From: Hyphomonadaceae bacterium
GTDB lineage: Bacteria; Pseudomonadota; Alphaproteobacteria; Caulobacterales; Aquidulcibacteraceae
Length of the DNA: 5,888 nucleotides
Reading direction: 5' to 3'
Assembly (NCBI GenBank): GCA_025458365.1
Contig: JALOSP010000100.1
Location: forward strand, 1-5,888
Under the pieces are notes generated by a model. It made no database searches, had not been told where the DNA came from, and saw only the letters and a program-made list of their open reading frames with translations. The position numbers and the translations under genes are program-made. Shown one piece after another: positions 1 through 4,728 of the stretch. Positions within the stretch are counted from its first letter, which is position 1; the number at the start of each line of letters is the position of its first letter.

Positions 1-1
1 G

Positions 2-697
2 CTCAATGGCCAGTTGATGGATGAGCTGACTGCCGCACTCGCCGCTGCCGAGGCCGACCCGGCAGTCGGTGCGATCATCATCACCGGGTCGGCGAGAGCC
101 TTTGCCGCCGGTGCCGACATCAAGGAGATGGCCGCACGCACTTTCGCTGATGTCTATGGCGCAGACTTCATCACCGCCAACTGGGAACAGGCCACCCGTT
201 GCCGCAAGCCGATCATTGCTGCTGTGGCGGGCTTTGCCCTGGGTGGCGGATGCGAACTGGCCATGATGGCCGACTTCATCATTGCCGCCGACACCGCGAA
301 GTTCGGCCAGCCAGAGATCAAGCTCGGCGTGATCCCCGGTGCAGGCGGCACCCAACGCTTTGCCCATGCCGCGGGCAAGGCCAAGGCGATGGACATGGTG
401 CTGACCGGGCGGATGATGGATGCCCCCGAGGCCGAGCGTTGCGGTCTGGTTTCCCGCGTGGTGCCAGCCGACCAATTGCTGGACGAAGCCACCAAGGCCG
501 CCCGCCAGATCGCAGGTTATGGGCGCCTTGCCGTGATGGCGGCCAAGGAGGCGGTCAACCGCGCGTTCGAGACCCCGCTGGCTGAAGGCGTGCGGTTTGA
601 GCGGCGTCTGTTCCATGGCCTGTTCGGCACGGAAGACCAGAAGGAAGGCATGGCAGCCTTTGCCGAAAAGCGCGCTGCAGTGTTCAGGGGGCAATAG
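2..697 (+). CDS. Enoyl-CoA hydratase (crotonase family), 5' end cut by window edge
   Basis: This enzyme hydrates trans-2-enoyl-CoA to (S)-3-hydroxyacyl-CoA in beta-oxidation, in the cytoplasm. The reading frame is open from base 2, and 231 residues are visible. A complete family member has about 258-260, so roughly 28 N-terminal residues are missing. An internal ATG at 14 is not the likely start, because the residues before it (LNGQ) already match the family. Numbering from the first visible residue, [11 protein letters not shown] (33-43) is the CoA-binding and oxyanion-hole segment and [13 protein letters not shown] (77-89) is the crotonase signature. Glu85 and Glu105 (in FGQPE) are 20 residues apart, as are the catalytic pair Glu144/Glu164 of rat mitochondrial hydratase. 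The tail ([10 protein letters not shown]) also follows that short-chain hydratase type. Substrate range cannot be read from the sequence. The stop is TAG at 695-697, and the next gene starts 24 nt later on the same strand, which suggests co-transcription. Confidence 0.93.
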   Translation, partial: LNGQLMDELTAALAAAEADPAVGAIIITGSARAFAAGADIKEMAARTFADVYGADFITANWEQATRCRKPIIAAVAGFALGGGCELAMMADFIIAADTAKFGQPEIKLGVIPGAGGTQRFAHAAGKAKAMDMVLTGRMMDAPEAERCGLVSRVVPADQLLDEATKAARQIAGYGRLAVMAAKEAVNRAFETPLAEGVRFERRLFHGLFGTEDQKEGMAAFAEKRAAVFRGQ

Positions 698-721
698 CTT
701 TTAAAACCGGAGCGCACAGAC

Positions 722-1402
722 ATGACCTTCCAAATCGGTTTCCTGCTGTTCCCCAATCTCACGCAGCTGGATTTCACAGGGCCTTTGCAGGTTCTGCACC
801 GGCTGCCGGGCAGCCAATGCCATATCGTGGCAGCGAGCCTTGATCCGGTACCGTCCGACTGCGGCCTGTCGCTGGTGCCGACTGTGACGTTCGAGACCTG
901 TCCGCAACTGGATCTGATCTGCGTGCCTGGCGGGTTTGGCATCGATCAAGCCATGGCCGACCCCACACTCATGGACTTTCTGAAAACCCAAGCCAAGGGC
1001 GCGCAATACATCACCAGTGTCTGCACCGGTGCCTTGGTGCTGGGTGCGGCCGGGCTGCTGCAAGGCAAGCGTGCCACGACGCACTGGGCCTATCATGACC
1101 TGCTGACCGACGTGGGTGCGATCCCGGTGGTGGCGCGCGTGGTCCGCGATGGCAACATCATCACCGGCGGCGGCGTCACTGCAGGCATCGACTTTGGCCT
1201 GACAGTGGTAGCCGAACTGGCGGGCGAAGAGGTGGCGCGCCGGATCCAGCTCGGAGTGGAGTATGACCCTTCCCCGCCCTTTCAATCCGGCCACCCGAGT
1301 GTGGCCGAACCGCAGACCAATTCAGCTCTGACGGCCTTCTATGCTGGGCGTGTCGCCGCCTGTGGCGAGGCGCTCGCGGTAGTGCTGCGACAGCAAGGCT
1401 GA
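722..1402 (+). CDS. inhA: Isonitrile (isocyanide) hydratase-like protein, DJ-1/PfpI superfamily
   Basis: A 226-residue single-domain DJ-1/PfpI protein, about the length of the Pseudomonas isonitrile hydratases (about 228). Those enzymes convert isonitriles to N-substituted formamides using an elbow cysteine with a nearby aspartate and threonine. As I recall the characterised enzymes, these are Asp17, Cys101 and Thr102. Here Asp17 lies in the LDFTGP segment, and Cys101-Thr102 lie in TSVCTGALVLGAAGLL. Further family-like stretches are CVPGGFG (67-73), RATTHWAYHDLL (117-128) and ITGGGVTAGIDF (147-158). The start is ATG at 722 with a GGAG Shine-Dalgarno at 709-712, nine bases upstream. It is probably co-transcribed with the enoyl-CoA hydratase. 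No signal peptide or membrane segment is seen, so it should be cytoplasmic. The alternative is another amidase-like or AraC-less DJ-1 family member. Family is near certain; the isonitrile substrate is inferred from overall resemblance and key residues. Confidence 0.82.
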   Translation: MTFQIGFLLFPNLTQLDFTGPLQVLHRLPGSQCHIVAASLDPVPSDCGLSLVPTVTFETCPQLDLICVPGGFGIDQAMADPTLMDFLKTQAKGAQYITSVCTGALVLGAAGLLQGKRATTHWAYHDLLTDVGAIPVVARVVRDGNIITGGGVTAGIDFGLTVVAELAGEEVARRIQLGVEYDPSPPFQSGHPSVAEPQTNSALTAFYAGRVAACGEALAVVLRQQG

Positions 1403-1499
1403 TCTGCCGCACACGCTCGACGCCGGTTGCTGACGAGTTTACCCTGCGACCAGATATCACATGAGCTGCACCGGCCCGCCCGAGATGCGGCCACTTGTC

Positions 1500-1505
1500 A
1501 GGAAG
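1500..1505 (+). promoter_or_regulatory. Shine-Dalgarno sequence that sets a TTG start
   Basis: AGGAAG lies eight bases before the TTG at 1514-1516. It is the only good ribosome-binding site near the beginning of conserved FabH-like sequence. There is no in-frame ATG or GTG close to that point. The frame stays open upstream to a TTG at 1427, but the extra 29 residues do not resemble the family. Confidence 0.6.
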
Positions 1506-1513
1506 CCTCAACC

Positions 1514-2653
1514 TTGGCCAGCACACCAACCCCGGTCATCTCGTCCACGGGCCTGTTCACCCCGTCCCAGTCCATCAGCAACGAGGAGCTGGTCGCCAGC
1601 TTCAATGCCTATGTGGATCTGTTCAACAGCCGCAATGCCGCAGCGATCACAGCTGGCGCGATCGAAGCCCTGGCCCATTCGTCCGTCGATTTCATCGAAA
1701 AGGCGTCCGGCATCAAGTCCCGCTATGTGATGGACAAGGCAGGCATCCTCGACCCCCAGATCATGACCCCGCGCATCCCGGAGCGGCCCAATGAGGAGAT
1801 TTCGATCCTCGCCCAGATGGCCGTGACCGCAGCCGAAGAGGCGCTGCAACGTGCCGGTCGCTCGGCCAGTGATGTGGATGCGGTGATCTGTGCGGCATCC
1901 AACATGCAGCGCGCCTATCCGGCCATGGCCATCGAGGTGCAGGATGCGCTGGGCTGCAACCCCGACGGGTTTGCCTTCGACATGAATGTCGCCTGTTCCT
2001 CGGCCACTTTCGGCATCCAGACCGCCGCCGATTTCGTGCGTGCCGGTCATGCCCGCAGCGTGCTGGTGGTCAACCCGGAAATCTGTTCGGGCCATTTGAA
2101 CTTCACCGACCGCGACAGCCATTTCATCTTTGGCGATGTGGCGACGGCCATCCTGATCGAAGCCGCCGATGTGGTGGGTGATGCACCGCACTGGAGCATT
2201 CTGGGCACCAAGCTGAAGACCGCTTTCTCCAACAATATCCGCAACAATTTCGGCTTTCTGAACCGCACCGCGCCCGAAGGCATCGGGGCAAAAGACAAGC
2301 TCTTCGTGCAGGAAGGTCGCAAGGTCTTCAAGGAAGTGGTGCCCATGGTATCGGCCATGATTGCCGCCGAGATGGAGCGGCTGTCGATTGCGCCAGAGGC
2401 CTTGCGCAGGATGTGGCTGCATCAAGCCAATGCCAACATGAACCGGCTGATTGCCGCACGCGTTCTGGGCCATGAGGCCAGCGAGGATGAAAGCCCCACC
2501 GTGCTGGACACCTATGCGAACACGTCCTCGGCAGGCTCGATCATCGCCTTCCACCACCACAGCCGTGATCTGGCCGACGGCGACCTCGGCCTGATTTGCT
2601 CGTTTGGTGCGGGCTATTCGGCGGGGACCGTGTTCGTCAAGAAGGTGGGGTGA
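1514..2653 (+). CDS. Beta-ketoacyl-ACP synthase III, long FabH-like form
   Basis: A thiolase-fold condensing enzyme predicted to join an acyl-CoA primer to malonyl-ACP in the cytoplasm. From the TTG start chosen on its Shine-Dalgarno, it has 379 residues, against about 317 for E. coli FabH. The extra length sits mainly in the N-terminal half (a segment around SFNAYVDLFNSRN and a following helical stretch). The KAS III triad is complete: Cys161 in NVACSSATFG, His303 in WLHQANANMN and Asn336 in YANTSSAGS. The glycine-rich end GAGYSAG is at 365-371. It resembles the long KAS III group that includes Pseudomonas aeruginosa PA3286, reported to feed octanoyl-CoA from beta-oxidation into fatty acid synthesis. 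That resemblance is from memory, so I give no fab symbol. No plsX, acpP or fabD is adjacent, so this is not the usual fab operon. It lies 111 bp after the isonitrile hydratase gene, with no confident promoter or terminator in that gap. A role in secondary metabolite priming is an alternative. Confidence 0.88.
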   Translation: MASTPTPVISSTGLFTPSQSISNEELVASFNAYVDLFNSRNAAAITAGAIEALAHSSVDFIEKASGIKSRYVMDKAGILDPQIMTPRIPERPNEEISILAQMAVTAAEEALQRAGRSASDVDAVICAASNMQRAYPAMAIEVQDALGCNPDGFAFDMNVACSSATFGIQTAADFVRAGHARSVLVVNPEICSGHLNFTDRDSHFIFGDVATAILIEAADVVGDAPHWSILGTKLKTAFSNNIRNNFGFLNRTAPEGIGAKDKLFVQEGRKVFKEVVPMVSAMIAAEMERLSIAPEALRRMWLHQANANMNRLIAARVLGHEASEDESPTVLDTYANTSSAGSIIAFHHHSRDLADGDLGLICSFGAGYSAGTVFVKKVG

Positions 2654-2659
2654 CACCCT
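2647..2659. terminator. Short palindrome across two convergent stop codons
   Basis: GGGTGACACCC (2648-2658) is an 11-base palindrome around A2653. As RNA it could form GGGT/ACCC with a three-base loop, extendable by one G-U pair. It covers the TGA of the synthase gene (2651-2653) and the edge of the TAG of the thioredoxin gene (2658-2660, minus strand). There is no T-tract, so a role as a two-way terminator is only a suggestion. Confidence 0.25.
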
Positions 2660-3224
2660 ATTCCCCAACCAGCTCCCGAAATGCGCCAAATGTGCCCCAC
2701 GCATCATAGCGCTGCCGGCCCTGTGCGCTCTGGCAGATGATCTGGCGCGTTTGCAGATCGACCACCAGCAGTGCGGGAATGGCTGGACCGCCGAGTGAGT
2801 CCAGCAGGCTGCCGCGCCGGGTCTGCGATGGTGGCACCATCAGCCAGTCCATCTGCTGTTCGCGGTTGTAGGTGAGCATTTCGCGCTCACTGCGGTCGGA
2901 GCTGACGAACACATAGGCATAGCCGCGCCGGGCCGGATCACCAGCCTCGATGACCGGGCGGACCTGCCGGTTGAAGGCCCGGCACGGTCCGCACCAGCGC
3001 GCACCAAAGGCCAGCACCGCATAGCGCCGCCCGGCAGGCAGCTTGCCGCGCACACTGCTCTCGCCGCGCGCAGCCAACAGATGATCACTCAACACGCTGG
3101 AGAGTGCTGCAGGCATGGGTGCCAGCCCGTCAGCCGCGCATTCAGCCGCCGTGGCGATTGCGGGCAGCACTGCAAGCACGCCAGCCAGCGCTGCAACCCC
3201 TGCTGAATTCAACCTGTACCGCAT
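2658..3224 (-). CDS. Exported thioredoxin/tryparedoxin-like protein
   Basis: A 188-residue protein with an N-terminal signal peptide: Arg at 2 and 4, a hydrophobic stretch from about 9 to 23, and probable cleavage after ATA (24-26). It should act in the periplasm. The thioredoxin active site WCGPC is at 77-81, and the cis-proline loop is at 149-150 (PAIPALLVVD). Between them, YVFVSSDRSEREM and MDWLMVPP resemble nucleoredoxin/tryparedoxin-type domains more than classical thioredoxin. Two further cysteines, Cys29 just after the predicted cleavage site and Cys164, could form a structural disulfide. The TAA-EC context around Cys29 is a poor lipobox, so a lipoprotein is unlikely. The ATG at 3224 was chosen because it begins the signal peptide; AAAGGA at 3236-3241 is a plausible, somewhat distant ribosome-binding site. 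The frame remains open upstream, but that part lies opposite the dihydroorotase gene and has no family character. The redox partner is unknown. Confidence 0.85.
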   Translation of the reverse strand: MRYRLNSAGVAALAGVLAVLPAIATAAECAADGLAPMPAALSSVLSDHLLAARGESSVRGKLPAGRRYAVLAFGARWCGPCRAFNRQVRPVIEAGDPARRGYAYVFVSSDRSEREMLTYNREQQMDWLMVPPSQTRRGSLLDSLGGPAIPALLVVDLQTRQIICQSAQGRQRYDAWGTFGAFRELVGE

Positions 3225-3249
3225 GAGGGGGCCTGTCCTTTTGGAGAGC

Positions 3250-3298
3250 GTGACCGGGAGTGTGAGACTGGTGGTTGTGGCGGTCAAGCACCGGTCAC
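3250..3298. repeat. 8-bp inverted repeat in the divergent intergenic region
   Basis: GTGACCGG (3250-3257) and its exact reverse complement CCGGTCAC (3291-3298) are centred 41 bp apart, about four helical turns. They flank the weak minus-strand promoter candidate. They could be paired operator half-sites, but an 8-bp match in a 150 bp region is not rare enough to exclude chance. Confidence 0.25.
3259..3287 (-). promoter_or_regulatory. Weak candidate promoter for the thioredoxin-like gene
   Basis: Read on the minus strand, TTGACC (3287-3282) matches five of six bases of the -35 consensus. Seventeen bases later, CACACT (3264-3259) matches three of six of the -10 consensus. This would give a leader of roughly 25-30 nt before the ATG at 3224. 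The -10 is poor, so this is only a candidate. Confidence 0.3.
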
Positions 3299-3313
3299 AC
3301 CGCTGCAGCGCTC

Positions 3314-3341
3314 TTGGACGACTGGTCGCAGATCGACTAGG
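3314..3341 (+). promoter_or_regulatory. Weak candidate promoter for the dihydroorotase gene
   Basis: TTGGAC (3314-3319) is a fair -35. Sixteen bases later, ACTAGG (3336-3341) partly resembles the GCTANA -10 form described for Caulobacter housekeeping promoters. A start near 3348 would leave a leader of about 27 nt. The match is weak; the divergent layout is the main reason to expect a promoter here. Confidence 0.2.
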
Positions 3342-3374
3342 AAGCCTCAGTCCACCCAGAACAAGGCCCCGCCC

Positions 3375-4715
3375 ATGTCCGCCCAGCACCACGACCTGAT
3401 CATCTCTGGCGGCACGCTGGTCAACCATGACGGCATAGGCCACGGGGATGTGGCGGTCACCAATGGCCGGATCAGCGCGCTGGGCGATCTGGCCGGGCAT
3501 TCGGCGGTTGAAACCATCGACGCCAGGGGCCTGCACGTCCTGCCTGGTATCATCGACAGCCAGGTGCATTTCCGCGAACCCGGACTGGAGTGGAAGGAAG
3601 ATCTGAAAACCGGCGCCGACGCAGCCGTGCTGGGCGGGGTCTGCACAGTATTCGAAATGCCGAACACCGAGCCTCCCACCACAACGGTGGCCATGCTGGA
3701 AGACAAGATCGCACGCGCCACCGGGCGCATGTCATGCGATTTTGCCTTCTATGCCGGGGGCACCCACGACAATGTGGATGAGCTGGTGAAGATGGAAAAG
3801 ATGGTGGGCTGCGCCGGGGTCAAGGTGTTCATGGGTGCATCCACCGGTTCGCTGCTGGTGGCTGATGATGAAGGTGTCGCCCGCATCATCAAGGCAATCT
3901 CGCGCCGGGCCGCCTTCCATTCCGAAGACGAGTTCCGGCTCGCCGAACGGCGCAGCCTGGCCCGGCCCGGTGACTGGACCAGCCACCATGAAGTGCGCGA
4001 TGTGGAGGCTGCCGTCTCCTCCACCACCCGGCTGCTGCGGATCGCGCGCGCGGCTGGCAAGCGCATCCATGTGCTGCATATCTCCACCGCCGAGGAAATG
4101 GAGATCCTGAAAAACAACAAGCACGTGGCCAGCGTCGAGGTGCTGCCCAACCACCTGACCCTGGCCGCACCCGATTGCTATGAGCGGCTCCAGGGCAAGG
4201 CCCAGCAGAACCCGCCGATCCGTGAACAGCGCCATCAGGACGGGCTGTGGGCGGCCCTGCGGGCTGGTATCGTCGATGTGATCGGCTCGGATCATGCCCC
4301 GCACACGCTGGAAGAAAAGGCCCGGCCCTACCCGGCCAGCCCGTCGGGTACGCCCGGCGTGCAGACCATGGTGCCGGTGATGCTGACCCATGTGGCCAAT
4401 GGAAAACTCAGTCTGGAGCGGCTGGTGGATTTGCTGTGCCACGGCCCGCAGCGGGTGTTCGGTCTGGCCGACAAGGGCCGGATGGCTGTTGGCTGGCATG
4501 GCGACATCACGCTGGTCGATCTGAAGGCGCGCCGCACCATCACCGATGACTGGATCGTCTCGAAGTCGGGCTGGACCCCGTTCGATGGCATGGAGGCCAA
4601 AGGCTGGCCCGTCGCCACCATCGTGCGCGGGCGTGTCGTGATGCGCGACGATGTGATCGTGGCGCCAGGCCTGGGAGAGCCGGTGCGGTTTCTGGAAGCG
4701 CTGCCCGAGGGGTAG
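3375..4715 (+). CDS. pyrC: Dihydroorotase-family cyclic amidohydrolase (QxHFREPG type)
   Basis: Predicted to interconvert N-carbamoyl-L-aspartate and L-dihydroorotate, the third step of pyrimidine synthesis, as a cytoplasmic metal enzyme. It has 446 residues, normal for class I dihydroorotases (about 420-450). The N-terminal part of the composite beta-sandwich is at about 6-55 and the TIM barrel follows. Candidate metal or active-site residues are His65 in QVHFREPG, Lys150 in GVKVFMGASTG (possible carboxylated bridging lysine), His182 in FHSEDE, His235 in HVLHIS, and Asp306 in GSDHAPH. EMPNTEP (94-100) and QNPPIRE (278-284) are family motifs. The first His of the usual HxH pair is Gln63. From memory a recognised dihydroorotase subgroup in alphaproteobacteria and Bacteroidetes has this, so it need not mean loss of activity. 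The start is ATG at 3375 with AAGG at 3363-3366. No pyrB, carA or other pyrimidine gene adjoins it. Another cyclic amidohydrolase activity is possible; family is very sure, substrate moderately so. Confidence 0.87.
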   Translation: MSAQHHDLIISGGTLVNHDGIGHGDVAVTNGRISALGDLAGHSAVETIDARGLHVLPGIIDSQVHFREPGLEWKEDLKTGADAAVLGGVCTVFEMPNTEPPTTTVAMLEDKIARATGRMSCDFAFYAGGTHDNVDELVKMEKMVGCAGVKVFMGASTGSLLVADDEGVARIIKAISRRAAFHSEDEFRLAERRSLARPGDWTSHHEVRDVEAAVSSTTRLLRIARAAGKRIHVLHISTAEEMEILKNNKHVASVEVLPNHLTLAAPDCYERLQGKAQQNPPIREQRHQDGLWAALRAGIVDVIGSDHAPHTLEEKARPYPASPSGTPGVQTMVPVMLTHVANGKLSLERLVDLLCHGPQRVFGLADKGRMAVGWHGDITLVDLKARRTITDDWIVSKSGWTPFDGMEAKGWPVATIVRGRVVMRDDVIVAPGLGEPVRFLEALPEG

Positions 4716-4728
4716 TGCGCATCACCCC
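4709..4728. terminator. Imperfect palindrome across two convergent stop codons
   Basis: GGGGT (4709-4713) and ACCCC (4724-4728) pair across a 10-base centre that contains the self-complementary TGCGCA (4716-4721). The element covers the TAG of the dihydroorotase gene (4713-4715) and the TGA of the EAL gene (4722-4724, minus strand). It may form a hairpin in RNA from either strand, but there is no T-tract, so intrinsic termination is uncertain. Confidence 0.3.

Noticed and set aside
699..706. TTTTAAAA palindrome between the enoyl-CoA hydratase and isonitrile hydratase genes
   Set aside because: A short AT-rich octamer in a 24 nt gap, with no GC stem beside it to make a terminator and no promoter pair around it.
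1403..1513. Possible promoter (TTGCTG at 1427, GATATC at 1453) before the KAS III gene
   Set aside because: The spacer is 20 bp and both boxes match poorly, so I could not support it as a feature.
1508..2707. Long minus-strand open frame (about 399 codons) opposite the KAS III gene
   Set aside because: Its translation is rich in His, Gly and Arg with no recognisable motif. It mirrors the codon bias of a GC-rich gene on the other strand, which has a complete catalytic triad.
1500..3349. Exact repeat AGGAAGCCTCA at 1500-1510 and 3339-3349, upstream of two genes
   Set aside because: A few 11-bp exact repeats are expected by chance in a window of this size. The first copy is explained by a Shine-Dalgarno, and the second is too far from its ATG to serve the same role.
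3225..3569. Possible N-terminal extension of the thioredoxin-like protein
   Set aside because: The frame is open, but the extension overlaps the dihydroorotase coding start antisense, and the signal peptide begins at the ATG at 3224.
3732..4499. Minus-strand open frame (about 255 codons) opposite the dihydroorotase gene
   Set aside because: No domain signature, low-complexity His/Gly/Gln-rich translation, and it lies wholly within a well-supported gene.
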